Made by a program: the position numbers and the translations under genes
Assembly (NCBI RefSeq): GCF_020831365.1
Contig: NZ_JAJHPV010000014.1
Span: 186,001 to 250,000, forward strand
Source of the DNA: Massilia agrisoli
GTDB taxonomy: Bacteria > Pseudomonadota > Gammaproteobacteria > Burkholderiales > Burkholderiaceae_D
DNA length: 64,000 bases
Direction of reading: 5' to 3'
The notes under the pieces: generated by a model
Told to the model about the DNA's origin: nothing
Databases searched by the model: none
Seen by the model: the letters and a program-made list of their open reading frames with translations, nothing else
Shown: positions 27,783-37,133 of the stretch, one piece after another
Layout of the letters: each line of letters opens with the position of its first letter
Position numbering within the stretch: position 1 is the stretch's first letter

Positions 27783-27831
27783 ATTCGGCGGATGCGCGCA
27801 AGCGCTGATCCGCCCTGCGGATCCGCCGAAT
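27783..27831. repeat. REP-like unit, family B, enlarged palindrome
   Basis: GGCGGATGCGCGCAAGCGC unit extended so that ATTCGGCGGAT (27783-27793) pairs with ATCCGCCGAAT (27821-27831). It sits between convergent lysR and psd and could form a strong hairpin on either transcript. Confidence 0.65.
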
Positions 27832-27836
27832 CGAAC

Positions 27837-28688
27837 TTATTGGCGTGGGCGATTGCCCATCATCTCGCCCAGGCGAATGCCGCGCTCCGGCGCCCAGTCG
27901 GGATTGAACTTGATCGTGCCGGGCTTGAACAGCATCACAATGGTCGACCCGAGCAGGAACCGGCCCATTTCCTCGCCCTTCTTCAATACGATGTTCTCGT
28001 CGTCATAGCGCCACTCGCACACCTTGGGCGCGCGCGGCGGGTTGACCACGCCATGCCATACCGTGGCCATGCTGCCGACGATGGTCGCGCCCACCAGCGT
28101 CATCACAAACGGCCCATGCTCGGGCGATTCGAAAACGCAGACCACGCGCTCGTTACGCGCGAACAGTCCCGGAATCCCGCGCGCAGTAGTCGGGTTCACC
28201 GAGAACAGCGCGCCAGGCACATAGATCATGCGCGTCAGGCGCCCGTCGCACGGCATGTGCAGGCGGTGGTAGTCCTTCGGGCTCAGGTACAGGTTGGCGA
28301 AGCTGCCGTGCTGGAAGTGGGCCGCCAGCGACGCATCGCCGCCGACCAGTTGCGTGGTCGTGAACTTGTGGCCCTTGGCCTGGAAGATCTGGTGGTCGTC
28401 GACTTCACCGAACTGGCTGATGGCGCCATCGACCGGGCAGATGAAGTCCGCATCGGCCAGCGGTCGCACGCCTTCGCGCAGCGGGCGCGTGAAGAATTCA
28501 TTGAAGCTGGTGTAGCTCTCGATGTCCGGGTTGACTGCCTCGTCCATGTTGACGCCGTACTTGTCGACAAACCAGCGAATCAGGCCCGTCGTCATCGCGC
28601 CGCCCTTGGCGCCGGCGACCCGGCCCGCGAACGTGGTGAGCGCCTGTTTAGGCAGAAGGTACTGCGGCAGGACTTTGATGCGAGACAC
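27837..28688 (-). CDS. psd: Phosphatidylserine decarboxylase proenzyme
   Basis: 283 aa, starting at a GTG (28688). Makes phosphatidylethanolamine from phosphatidylserine. Visible: the N-terminal FNEFFTRPLREGVRP, CPVDGAISQFGEV, HFQHGSFANLYLSPKDYHR with the charge-relay His, and the self-cleavage site Ser in LGST near residue 250 that yields the pyruvoyl group. Length and motifs match the proteobacterial short Psd. It is membrane associated. Confidence 0.95.
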   Translation of the reverse strand: MSRIKVLPQYLLPKQALTTFAGRVAGAKGGAMTTGLIRWFVDKYGVNMDEAVNPDIESYTSFNEFFTRPLREGVRPLADADFICPVDGAISQFGEVDDHQIFQAKGHKFTTTQLVGGDASLAAHFQHGSFANLYLSPKDYHRLHMPCDGRLTRMIYVPGALFSVNPTTARGIPGLFARNERVVCVFESPEHGPFVMTLVGATIVGSMATVWHGVVNPPRAPKVCEWRYDDENIVLKKGEEMGRFLLGSTIVMLFKPGTIKFNPDWAPERGIRLGEMMGNRPRQ

Positions 28689-28849
28689 GATAGCAACCTG
28701 TAATCAAGACGATGCCGAATTATGCCTTCAGTCGACCGGAATGGCCAACGTGGATGCTGTTGAACATTAAAAAATATTTCCGTCAACGCAACACATGGAG
28801 GTTCATTTAATAGACAATGCTGTCTACATTAACCCGCCTGCCGTAAAAA

Positions 28850-31033
28850 ATGCCCCTCAACCGCTGCCCGTTTCGCATGACCGTCCTCGCCGCCGCCTTT
28901 GCCACCATGGCTTGCGCCCAGGCCCAGCAGGCGGCGCCAAAACAGCAAGAGCCGGTCAAGCAGGCCGCCGGGGAGAAGGTGCAGCAGGTCGAGGTGAAGG
29001 GCAGTGCCCAAGCATACGATCCGCGCCGCGACGATACCGCCAGCAAAATCGTGGTCAACAATGCCGAGATCGTCAAATACGGCGATACCAATGTGCTCGA
29101 CGTGCTCAAGCGGCTGCCTGGCGTGACTGTCAGCGGCGGCGCGGTCCGCATGCGCGGCCTGGGCGCGGGTTACACACAGTTCCTGGTCAACGGCGAGCGT
29201 CCGCCCTCGGGCTTTTCGCTGGAGTCACTGGCGCCCGATTCCATCGAACGCATCGAAGTGATGCGCGCGGCAAGCGCGGAGTTCTCGACCCAGTCGATTG
29301 CGGGAACGGTCAATATCGTGTTGAAGCGCGTGGTGAGCAAGGCGTCGCGCGAGCTGAAGGCCGGCGCCGGTCTCTCGCGTGGCCTGCTTAGCCCATCGGC
29401 CAGCCTGCAGCTGTCGGACAAAGCCGGCGCCATGTCGTACACAGTGTCGCTCGCAGCGTCGCGTAACAGGTTCGAGCAGGACGTGCGATCAATAGAAGAG
29501 AATTTTGACCTGGCGCGGCGGCGCACGATGCTACGCGAAAGCAGCGCGCACAATGTCGGCGTCAACGAGGGCATCAACATCGGACCGCGGCTGTCGTGGA
29601 CCTTCGCCAATGGCGACACCTTGTCGTGGAACTCGTTCGCCAACAAGCACCGCTTCGACATGACGTCGGACCGGCGCACCGATACGTCCGAGGGCCAGGG
29701 CGTGCCCCTGCCAGACAGTAATTCGCGCACGGCGGGCGACTTCGAGTATGCCCGGACGGACCTGAACTGGGTGAGAAAGCTGGGCGACAGCGCGCGCATC
29801 GACATCAAGGGCGCCGCCACGTATTCGCGCAACGGATCCGACATCCGCAGGCTCGCGTTCAACGCGCAAGGCGACACCGCGCTCGACAGCGTTACGCTCA
29901 CCGGCGCCGATGAAATCGGCTATACCACGACCGGCAAGTACTCGACCCCGATCGGCGACGGCCACGCGTTTGCGATGGGATGGGACGGCGGCTACGCCGA
30001 CCGCGACGACGGCAAGCAGCGCCGCGAGACCGGCTTGCCGGGCGCCTTTCCGATTAACTCGGATGAAGACTTTGCCGCCGAGGTGACGCGGTTTGCAGTG
30101 TACGGCCAGGACGAATGGACCATCACGAAACACCTGTCGGTGTACTTGGGCGCGCGTTGGGAGGGCATCCGCACCACCTCGTCGGGCAATACCTTCGCCA
30201 CCACGACATCGCGCACCGGCGTCTGGAGCCCATTGTTCCATACCTTGTACAAGCTGCCCGGCATGAAAGGCGACCAGGTCCGTTTTTCGGTCACCCGCAC
30301 CTACAAGGCGCCGTCGACGTCCGCCCTGGTGCCGCGCCGCTTCACGGCATTGAACAACAGTGTCACCGAGCCTGACTACCAGGGCAACCCCAAGCTGCAG
30401 CCCGAACTGGCGCTGGGCATCGACGCGTCGTATGAACATTACTGGGGCGAGGGCGCCTTGCTGTCGGCCAGCGTCTCGATGCGCAAAATCGAGGGCTACA
30501 CGCGCCGCGGCCTGATCCTCGATACCGATGGCCGCTGGGTTTCGCTGCCGGTCAACGACGGTGACGCGCACACGCGGGGAATTGAACTGGAAGCGAAATT
30601 CCCGCTCAAGGCGGTCATGAAGGATGCGCCGAATGTGGACCTGCGTGCCAGCTTGAGCCGCAACTGGTCCACGGTCGATGCGGTGCCTGGCCCGAACAAC
30701 CGCCTCGATTCGCAGACGCCGTTCTCTGCAACGCTGGGTATCGACTACAAGGCCGGCGCGCTGACGGCGGGCGCCAGCTACGCATTCAAGAATGGCGGGC
30801 CGGTGCGCATTTCCGAAAACCTGGGCAGCTACACCAGCGTGCGGCGCGACCTGGAAGTCTATGCGGTCTGGAAGTTCAATCCGGCGTACCAGTTGCGCGT
30901 GGCAGTGTCGAACGTGCTTGGACAGGATTACATCAACGACTCGACCTACGCCGACAGCTTTGGGTCATCGCGCTCACGCACGGTTTATCCGGGACCGACG
31001 GTGGCGCGCGCGACGCTGGAAGTGAAATTCTGA
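28850..31033 (+). CDS. TonB-dependent outer-membrane receptor
   Basis: 727 aa. Signal peptide (CPFRMTVLAAAFATMACAQAQ), a plug domain (about 60-165: TNVLDVLKRLPGVTV, RMRGLGAGYTQFLVNGERPP, IERIEVMRAASAEFS, TVNIVLKR) and a 22-strand barrel ending in a terminal Phe (ATLEVKF). No N-terminal STN signalling domain. Substrate unknown; no siderophore or carbohydrate genes adjoin it. No Fur-like box stands out in the 160-bp upstream gap. Confidence 0.92.
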   Translation: MPLNRCPFRMTVLAAAFATMACAQAQQAAPKQQEPVKQAAGEKVQQVEVKGSAQAYDPRRDDTASKIVVNNAEIVKYGDTNVLDVLKRLPGVTVSGGAVRMRGLGAGYTQFLVNGERPPSGFSLESLAPDSIERIEVMRAASAEFSTQSIAGTVNIVLKRVVSKASRELKAGAGLSRGLLSPSASLQLSDKAGAMSYTVSLAASRNRFEQDVRSIEENFDLARRRTMLRESSAHNVGVNEGINIGPRLSWTFANGDTLSWNSFANKHRFDMTSDRRTDTSEGQGVPLPDSNSRTAGDFEYARTDLNWVRKLGDSARIDIKGAATYSRNGSDIRRLAFNAQGDTALDSVTLTGADEIGYTTTGKYSTPIGDGHAFAMGWDGGYADRDDGKQRRETGLPGAFPINSDEDFAAEVTRFAVYGQDEWTITKHLSVYLGARWEGIRTTSSGNTFATTTSRTGVWSPLFHTLYKLPGMKGDQVRFSVTRTYKAPSTSALVPRRFTALNNSVTEPDYQGNPKLQPELALGIDASYEHYWGEGALLSASVSMRKIEGYTRRGLILDTDGRWVSLPVNDGDAHTRGIELEAKFPLKAVMKDAPNVDLRASLSRNWSTVDAVPGPNNRLDSQTPFSATLGIDYKAGALTAGASYAFKNGGPVRISENLGSYTSVRRDLEVYAVWKFNPAYQLRVAVSNVLGQDYINDSTYADSFGSSRSRTVYPGPTVARATLEVKF

Positions 31034-31039
31034 CCGGCG

Positions 31040-32275
31040 CTAAGCCCTGACCCGGTGCGCCTTAAAGTAGCGCACCGCCAGCATGATCGCGCACGCCTGC
31101 AGCAGCGCGCAGGCGAAGAAGGTGCTGCCGACGCGCCAGTCCTGCTGTGGCAGGGTGCTGGTCAGCCCGAGTATCGTAGTGCCCGCCACCGGCATGATGA
31201 TGATGCCGACACTTGTAATCGACTGCAGTGATCCCATCAGCTCGCCCTGTTCGTTGGCGGGCGATGCCTTCGAAATGATCCCCTGCAGCGCCGGACCGGC
31301 GGCAAAGGCCAGCAGGTTACACAAAATGAAGACGTACATCATCCAGCCTTGCGTCGCCAGCCCGTACAGCACATAGGTGATGCAGCCCGATCCCAGTCCA
31401 AGCAGCGCAAGGCGCACTTCGCCGAAGCGGCGGATCAGGACGCCAAGCAGTCCTGCCTGCACCACGGCCGCGGCCAGCCCAACGCAGAATAGCGCAATGC
31501 CATTTTCGCGCGGCGTCCAGTCGAAGCGGAAGGTCGTATATAGCACCCAGGTCGATTGCAGCGTCATTTGCGCAAACACCATCAGCGTGTACACGTAGAC
31601 CAGGCCACGGATGTCGGTGCGGCGGAACAGCTTGAGGATCGATGTAAATGGATTCAGGCGCGCCAGCGAAAACGGCGAACGCTGCGAGGCGGGCAGCGAT
31701 TCGGGCACCGCGATGTAGCCGTACACCAGGTTTGCCGCCGACAGCGCCGCCGCCACATAGAACGGCAGGTGCAGGCTGACGTCGCCCAGCAGGCCGCCCA
31801 GCATCGGGCCGCAGATGAATCCGAGGCCGAACGCGGCGCCGATCTTGCCGAAGCTTTTGGCGCGGTTATCATGTGTCGATATGTCGGATGCATAGGCGGA
31901 GGCGACTGACATGCTGGCTGATGACATGCCGCCGATGACCCGCGCGATAAACAGCCAGGCCAGGTTGGGCGCCCATGCGGTGACGAGGAAGTTGGCGCAC
32001 ATGCCGGCCATCGAATACATCAGCACCGGACGGCGTCCGACCCGGTCGCTCAGGGCGCCAAGGGCGGGCATGAAGATGAACTGCATCAGCCCGAACACCA
32101 TCGTCAGCACGCCGAACCACATCGCCTGCTCGTCGCGCGCGGCGACAAATTCGCCGACCAGCAGTGGCATCACCGGCACGATCAGGCCGATGCCGAGCAT
32201 GTCGATAAAGATGCAGACGAGGACGAAGTTAAGGTTGCCGGGGCGGGGAGGTGGACTTGCTGTGCTGCTGGTCAT
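31040..32275 (-). CDS. TetA-like MFS drug efflux transporter
   Basis: 411 aa with 12 membrane segments. FIDMLGIGLIVPVMPLL in helix 1, the MFS loop motif GALSDRVGRRPVL, motif C-like GFICGPMLGGLLG in helix 5, and the MGSLQSITS segment seen in TetA(A/B)-type tetracycline/H+ antiporters. It is probably a general drug exporter of this branch. There is no tetR beside it, so tetracycline resistance should not be assumed. It converges on the TonB receptor gene with 6 bp between stops. Confidence 0.88.
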   Translation of the reverse strand: MTSSTASPPPRPGNLNFVLVCIFIDMLGIGLIVPVMPLLVGEFVAARDEQAMWFGVLTMVFGLMQFIFMPALGALSDRVGRRPVLMYSMAGMCANFLVTAWAPNLAWLFIARVIGGMSSASMSVASAYASDISTHDNRAKSFGKIGAAFGLGFICGPMLGGLLGDVSLHLPFYVAAALSAANLVYGYIAVPESLPASQRSPFSLARLNPFTSILKLFRRTDIRGLVYVYTLMVFAQMTLQSTWVLYTTFRFDWTPRENGIALFCVGLAAAVVQAGLLGVLIRRFGEVRLALLGLGSGCITYVLYGLATQGWMMYVFILCNLLAFAAGPALQGIISKASPANEQGELMGSLQSITSVGIIIMPVAGTTILGLTSTLPQQDWRVGSTFFACALLQACAIMLAVRYFKAHRVRA

Positions 32276-32358
32276 GGACGGTCAGCCCATGCTGTGGGCG
32301 TCAAAAAACGTAGCAGTATAGTAACGCAGGATCAGGCCCTGCGGCGTGCCGCCTGTCG

Positions 32359-33018
32359 TTATTCCGGTATCGCGGCGCCGCGTTGGGACAGGGCGTCCGC
32401 CGCCGCATTCTTGTGGCGCGGTATCCAGCGCACGGTGACGCCGTCCAGTTGCGCCATCAGCGACTGCGCCTCGGCCCGGTAGCCGGCCAGCGACACTGCC
32501 GCGTACAGCGCGGGCCCGTTGATATCGTCGATGACAACCCGGCTGTCGCCGTAGATGACAAGGTCGCTGGCGCGGCGTTCGACAGCCGCGTGCAGCACCG
32601 CGATCAGCGCGCGGTACTCGGCCTCGCTGCTGTTGCCATAGCCGGCAGCCCGGGACACTTCGACCGTGGCGCCAGCCGGCCCCTGCAGCACGCCCCCGAT
32701 GCCGCAGCGGCCGGGGTTGGGATGGGCCGAGCCGTCGAACCACGCGCGCCATGCGGCCGGGGGGCCGTCGTGCCTGGCCTTGCGGCGGGCGTCCAGGGCG
32801 GCCTTGTGGTGCGCGCGCGCCTCGATGCGGGCGGCGTCTGCATGGCGCTGGGCCAGCCGCGTGGCAAGCAGCGAGGCCAGTCCCGCCAGGCCAGCGGCGG
32901 CAGTCAGGGTGCGGTGAAGCGCTTCGTCTTCGGTGATGCCGGTGGCGGCCGCGAGCTTGCGGCTGGCGCTCCGTTCGGCTTTGTAGGCGGCATCGTGCAA
33001 CTGGGAAAACTCACTCAT
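32359..33018 (-). CDS. RNase H-like protein with helical N-terminal extension
   Basis: 219 aa. Residues about 90-215 form an RNase HI fold with all four acidic active-site residues: D95 in WFDGSAHPNPG, E134 in SEAEYRAL, D158 in IYGDSRVV and a final Asp in NAAADALS. The first 90 residues are Ala/Arg-rich helices (KAERSASRKLAAA, ARIEARAHHKAALDARRKA). It probably cleaves RNA in RNA-DNA hybrids. Not the housekeeping rnhA, which lacks the extension. Confidence 0.85.
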   Translation of the reverse strand: MSEFSQLHDAAYKAERSASRKLAAATGITEDEALHRTLTAAAGLAGLASLLATRLAQRHADAARIEARAHHKAALDARRKARHDGPPAAWRAWFDGSAHPNPGRCGIGGVLQGPAGATVEVSRAAGYGNSSEAEYRALIAVLHAAVERRASDLVIYGDSRVVIDDINGPALYAAVSLAGYRAEAQSLMAQLDGVTVRWIPRHKNAAADALSQRGAAIPE

Positions 33019-33046
33019 GCGCGCAGCATAACCGTTTTCCGCACGA

Positions 33047-33075
33047 TTGACATTCGTGGTCTTGTTTGCAACACT
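33047..33075 (+). promoter_or_regulatory. Candidate sigma-70 promoter for cioAB
   Basis: TTGACA at 33047-33052, then 17 bp, then AACACT at 33070-33075. The -35 is consensus and the -10 weak. It lies 110 bp ahead of the cioA start in the gap between divergent genes. Confidence 0.4.
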
Positions 33076-33184
33076 GGAATGCCCGGCTTCGCCTGTTCAA
33101 ATGGGACGAACTTTCCCGGGCCGCCTGCGATCTGATCCATGACACAGGCCGCAGTCGCCCCTCGTGAACATGCCGGAGTGATGA

Positions 33185-34585
33185 ATGGAAACTATCGCTG
33201 GTTTCGATGCCCTGCTGCTGTCCAGGATCCAGTTCGGGTTCACCATCGCATTCCATATTATTTTCCCGTCCTTCACCATTGGCCTGTCGGCCTTCATCGC
33301 CACGCTTGAACTGTTGTGGATGCGTACCGGCAAGCCGCACTATCACACGCTGGCGCGCTTCTGGACCAAGATCTTCGCCGTATCGTTCGCCATGGGCGTG
33401 GTGTCCGGCATTGTGCTGGAGTACCAGCTCGGCACCAACTGGAGCCGCTTCGCCCAGGTGTTCGGCAACACGCTCGGCCCACTGTTCAGCTATGAGGTGC
33501 TGACTGCCTTTTTCCTCGAGGCCAGTTTCCTGGGCATCATGCTGTTCGGCTGGAACCGCTTTCCGCCGTGGCTGCACACGCTGGCGTCGATTTTCGTGGC
33601 GCTGGGCACGACGCTGTCGGGTTTCTGGATTCTCTCCGCCAATAGCTGGATGCATACGCCGGCCGGGTTTGCGATGGAAAACGGCATCACCATCCCGGTC
33701 AGCTGGTTCGAGATTATCTTCAATCCGAGTTTCCCTTACCGCTTCACCCACATGATGATCGCCACCTACCTGACCACCTCGCTGGTGGTAGCGGCAACCG
33801 GGGCGCGCTACATGCTCGGCGGACGCTTCCGCACTGAGGCGCGCACGATGCTTCACATGGGGCTGGGCATGCTGGCGGTGCTGGCCCCGTTGCAGGCTTT
33901 CGTCGGCGACCTGCATGGCCTGAACACGCTGCAATACCAGCCCGCGAAAATCGCCGCCATCGAGGGGCACTGGGACGGCTCGAAACCCGCGGCGCTGGTG
34001 TTGTTCGCCTGGCCGGACGCCGAGGCGGAACGCAACATCGCCGAAGTGTCGATCCCCGGCCTGGCCAGCCTGATCGTCACGCACAGCATGGAAGGGACCT
34101 TCAAAGGGCTGAAAGACTTTCCGCGTGAGGACAGGCCGCCAGTCTGGCCCGTGTTCTTCAGTTTCCGCCTCATGGTCGGGCTGGGTGTCCTGATGATCGT
34201 GACGGGTTTCGTCGGCGTGTTCTTATGGTGGCGCAAGCGCCTGGACCAGACGACCTGGTTCATGAAACCCCTCGCGCGGGCATGGCCGGTCGGCTTTGTC
34301 GCGCTGCTGGCGGGCTGGATGGTGACCGAAATCGGGCGCCAGCCGTGGATTGCCCACGGCGTGCTGCGCACGAAGGATGCCGTGTCGCCCGTCACGGCCG
34401 GCGCGGTGATGACCTCGCTGGTGCTGTTCGTGCTCGTCTACGGCGTCGTGTTCTCCATCGGCATCTGGTACATCAACAAGATGATCGAAAAGGGGCCGCA
34501 ACCGAGCCTTCCGGGACCGGAAACCCTGCCGAACCGGCCGCTGGCCGGCGGGCGGCCGGTCCACACCCCGGAGGAGGCGATATGA
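33185..34585 (+). CDS. cioA: Cytochrome bd-type (cyanide-insensitive) quinol oxidase subunit I
   Basis: 466 aa, shorter than E. coli CydA because the quinol loop is of the short type, which marks the CioA branch. Heme ligands visible: H23 in FTIAFHIIFP, His in YRFTHMMIATY, and the conserved GWMVTEIGRQPW. About nine membrane helices. It oxidises quinol and reduces oxygen to water, giving respiration at low oxygen or with cyanide. Subunit II overlaps its stop (ATGA). GGAG precedes the start. Confidence 0.93.
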   Translation: METIAGFDALLLSRIQFGFTIAFHIIFPSFTIGLSAFIATLELLWMRTGKPHYHTLARFWTKIFAVSFAMGVVSGIVLEYQLGTNWSRFAQVFGNTLGPLFSYEVLTAFFLEASFLGIMLFGWNRFPPWLHTLASIFVALGTTLSGFWILSANSWMHTPAGFAMENGITIPVSWFEIIFNPSFPYRFTHMMIATYLTTSLVVAATGARYMLGGRFRTEARTMLHMGLGMLAVLAPLQAFVGDLHGLNTLQYQPAKIAAIEGHWDGSKPAALVLFAWPDAEAERNIAEVSIPGLASLIVTHSMEGTFKGLKDFPREDRPPVWPVFFSFRLMVGLGVLMIVTGFVGVFLWWRKRLDQTTWFMKPLARAWPVGFVALLAGWMVTEIGRQPWIAHGVLRTKDAVSPVTAGAVMTSLVLFVLVYGVVFSIGIWYINKMIEKGPQPSLPGPETLPNRPLAGGRPVHTPEEAI

Positions 34586-35595
34586 CAGAACTTTCATATA
34601 CCTTGCCTGTCATCCTCGCGCTGGTGCTGGGCGTGGGCGTGGCGATGTACATCGTGCTTGACGGCTTCGACCTGGGCATCGGCATCCTGTTTCCGTTCTT
34701 TGGCAAGGAGATCGAACGCGACCAGGTGATGAATTCGGTCGCGCCATTTTGGGACGGCAACGAAACATGGCTCGTGCTGGGCGGCGTAACGCTCTGGGCC
34801 GGTTTCCCGAAAGCGTTTGCCGTCATCTTGCCGGCCATGTACCTGCCCGTGCTGGTGCTGCTGCTGGCGCTGATCTTCCGCGGCGTGGCGTTCGAATTCC
34901 GCTGGGTGGCCAAGCCGCACCACCGCAAATGGGATGCCGCCTTCGCCGGCGGCTCTACCCTGGCGGCATTCGCCCAGGGGCTCATCCTCGGCGGCGTGCT
35001 GCAGGAGATTAAGGTTGTCGACGGCCAGTTTGCCGGCGGCACCCTGGACTGGCTGACGCCGTTTTCCATCATGTGCGGGCTCGGGATGGTCGCCGGTTAT
35101 GCCTTGCTCGGCGCAACGTGGCTGCTGTTCAAGACCGAGGGGGATGTCGAGCGCCATGCACGGCGGATGGCGGCGCCGCTGTTGTTGGGCTTGCTCAGCT
35201 TTATCGTGGTGGTCAGCATCTGGACGCCGCTTCAGATCGGCCGTATTGCCGAGCGCTGGTTCAGCCTGCCGAATATTTTCTTCCTTGCCCAGGTACCTGT
35301 GGCGACGGTGCTGTTTGGATGGCTGTGCTGGTACGGCATACGCAAAGGGCGCGCGCTGCTGCCGTTTGGCTCGGCAATTGCGATTTTCCTGCTGGCGTTT
35401 GGCGGATTGGTGGTGTCCAACGTGCCTTACCTGGTGCCACCAAGCATGACGGTGTGGGACGCGGCGGCGCATCCGTCGTCGCAGATGTTCTACCTGGTCG
35501 GGGCGTCGATCCTGCTGCCGGTCATTCTCGCGTATACGGTGCTGGTGTTCTGGCTGTTCCGCGGAGTCGTGAAGGCGGATGAGGGGTATCACTAG
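34582..35595 (+). CDS. cioB: Cytochrome bd-type quinol oxidase subunit II
   Basis: 337 aa with eight or nine membrane helices. Family marks are YIVLDGFDLGIGIL near the start, WDGNETWLVLGG, and AFPKAFA-like GFPKAFAVILPAMY. It supports heme assembly in subunit I. GGAGG precedes the ATG, which overlaps the cioA stop. No small cydX-like ORF follows before the REP pair. Confidence 0.93.
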   Translation: MTELSYTLPVILALVLGVGVAMYIVLDGFDLGIGILFPFFGKEIERDQVMNSVAPFWDGNETWLVLGGVTLWAGFPKAFAVILPAMYLPVLVLLLALIFRGVAFEFRWVAKPHHRKWDAAFAGGSTLAAFAQGLILGGVLQEIKVVDGQFAGGTLDWLTPFSIMCGLGMVAGYALLGATWLLFKTEGDVERHARRMAAPLLLGLLSFIVVVSIWTPLQIGRIAERWFSLPNIFFLAQVPVATVLFGWLCWYGIRKGRALLPFGSAIAIFLLAFGGLVVSNVPYLVPPSMTVWDAAAHPSSQMFYLVGASILLPVILAYTVLVFWLFRGVVKADEGYH

Positions 35596-35600
35596 TTGCT

Positions 35601-35673
35601 GGGTATGGATTCCCGCCTGCGCGGGAATGACGGGCCGGTCCACGTCGTTCCCGCGAAAGCGGAAACCCATATC
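35601..35673. repeat. REP-like divergent pair, family A
   Basis: GGGTATGGATTCCCGCCTGC with GCGGGAATGACGGG, followed 9 bp on by CGTCGTTCCCGCGAAAGCGG with AAACCCATA. Same family as at 4.4 and 20.8 kb, but the two arms are in the opposite relative order. Confidence 0.7.
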
Positions 35674-35683
35674 GCCATAAAAA

Positions 35684-35712
35684 AGCCGCCACAACAATCG
35701 GTCGTGGCGGCT
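35684..35712 (-). terminator. Terminator of the YXWGXW-like gene
   Basis: AGCCGCCAC/GTGGCGGCT, 9-bp stem and 11-nt loop, followed by U6 on the minus strand, just after the stop at 35718. Confidence 0.8.
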
Positions 35713-35717
35713 AGGGT

Positions 35718-36467
35718 TTAGTAGCGGCGCTCGTTGTCAGGGCGGCGGTCCTGGTCGTTGCGGACGCCATCGCCGTCGCGGTCGGCATCGCGGCGGTTCG
35801 ACACGCCGTCGTTGTCGATGTCGCGGTCATAGCGGTCATCTATACCGTCATTGTCGCGATCGAAGCGGTCGCCACGTTCGAGGCGGTCTGGCACGCCGTC
35901 ACGGTCGCGGTCGCGGCCACCGCGCGACCAGCGTGGCGGCTCCAGGTACCAGCGACCGTCGCGTTCACGCCATTCATGCGGACGGTAGATATAGCCGGGA
36001 CGCGCGGCGATCCACTCGCCCTGTATCCATTCATAGCGGCCACGGCGCCATTCCCAATGACCCGGCTCCCAGATATAGCCGCGGCGTGCGCTCGGGATGC
36101 GCTCGTAGCGCGGTGGAGGTGGCGCACGGTAGGTATCGGCGTAGCCGCGGTCGTTCACGACGACCCAGCCGCCTTGCCGAAGCGCGTAACCGCGGTCGCT
36201 ACGGTGCCATTCGGAGGGGCGCCATGCGTAGCCGTCACGGGCGCGTTCCCAATGCCCGGCATTCCATTCGTGGCGGTAGCCGTTCCAGTTCCAGAAACCT
36301 GGCGCCCAGACATAGCCAGCGCGCGGGGCTGGTACGCTTTCGAAGCGCGGAGCAGGTGGGGCCGAGCCGATGACCACGCTGAATTCGGACTGCGCAACCG
36401 ACGACAGCGGCATGTAGGCAGCAGCGCCGAGGGCAATGATGGTGGCGAGTGTGAGTGAGCGTTTCAT
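35718..36467 (-). CDS. Exported YXWGXW-repeat protein with calcium-type Asp repeats
   Basis: 249 aa. Signal peptide ending near SSVAQ. Residues 48-165 contain two copies of a Trp/Tyr/Arg-rich module of about 39 residues (RAGYVWAPGFWNWNGYRHEW... and RRGYIWEPGHWEWRRGRYEW...), as in BcpO/YXWGXW proteins of proteobacteria. Residues 186-242 switch to thrombospondin type 3-like repeats (DRDRDGVPD, DRDNDGIDD, DIDNDGVSN, DRDGDGVRN), which normally bind calcium. An outer-surface or periplasmic location is likely. Function unknown. Confidence 0.85.
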   Translation of the reverse strand: MKRSLTLATIIALGAAAYMPLSSVAQSEFSVVIGSAPPAPRFESVPAPRAGYVWAPGFWNWNGYRHEWNAGHWERARDGYAWRPSEWHRSDRGYALRQGGWVVVNDRGYADTYRAPPPPRYERIPSARRGYIWEPGHWEWRRGRYEWIQGEWIAARPGYIYRPHEWRERDGRWYLEPPRWSRGGRDRDRDGVPDRLERGDRFDRDNDGIDDRYDRDIDNDGVSNRRDADRDGDGVRNDQDRRPDNERRY

Positions 36468-36663
36468 ATTCTTGATCCTCCGTTAGAAAGCGTGAGTTCA
36501 ATATATCAAACGTCCTCATAGAAATAGTGCACACGATTCAACAACTTACAACTGAAACAGATTTCGGCCGGGTTTGTCCCGGTTTGTTACAAGTGCTGTA
36601 GGAGGGCGCGCCGTCGCGTGCTCCGTCTAGTCTGACTGCAGAGCACGCGAGGGGCCTGGATCG

Positions 36664-36915
36664 TCAAAGACTGCTCCGGGCGGCGACCTTGATCGAGGCC
36701 GCGCGGGCTTCTTCTTCGAGCGACTGGCGCTTTTCCTCGTCCGTCATGCGGCGGGCGCTGACCACGACAACCGGAATTGCCTGTTGCGTTGCGATGGCGG
36801 CCGCTGGCACGCGGGTGGCATTCGCGTCCGGCAGCGCATCGATGACGACGCTGGCGGGGCCGGCGATGGCCAGGGAGACCAGGAAGACCGCTTCCATGTT
36901 TTTGAGGATGTTCAT
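36664..36915 (-). CDS. Small exported or membrane-anchored protein
   Basis: 83 aa with AAAGGAA before the ATG. One hydrophobic segment (about 8-26, VFLVSLAIAGPASVVIDAL), then a VVVVSARRMTDEEKR stretch and a charged helical end. Could be a weak signal peptide or single anchor. Family not recognised. The 196 bp between it and the YXWGXW gene hold no gene. Confidence 0.6.
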   Translation of the reverse strand: MNILKNMEAVFLVSLAIAGPASVVIDALPDANATRVPAAAIATQQAIPVVVVSARRMTDEEKRQSLEEEARAASIKVAARSSL

Positions 36916-37133
36916 GATGACGTTCCTTTCAATGTTGGTTTCGATGGAGTCACTTTAGCTACGGGCGCGCTTTGACTCCACCGGATTGCGACAAGCCGCT
37001 GTTTTGGCGGCGCGACCTGCATAAAAAGCGCGATGAAACGATACTGTTGAGATAAGTTTTCTGCCTCCCCCCGCTAACGCGGTGCAGGCCTGGAGCTAAG
37101 CGGGCCACGGTCGTGCACTGGAGCGGGAATGCT

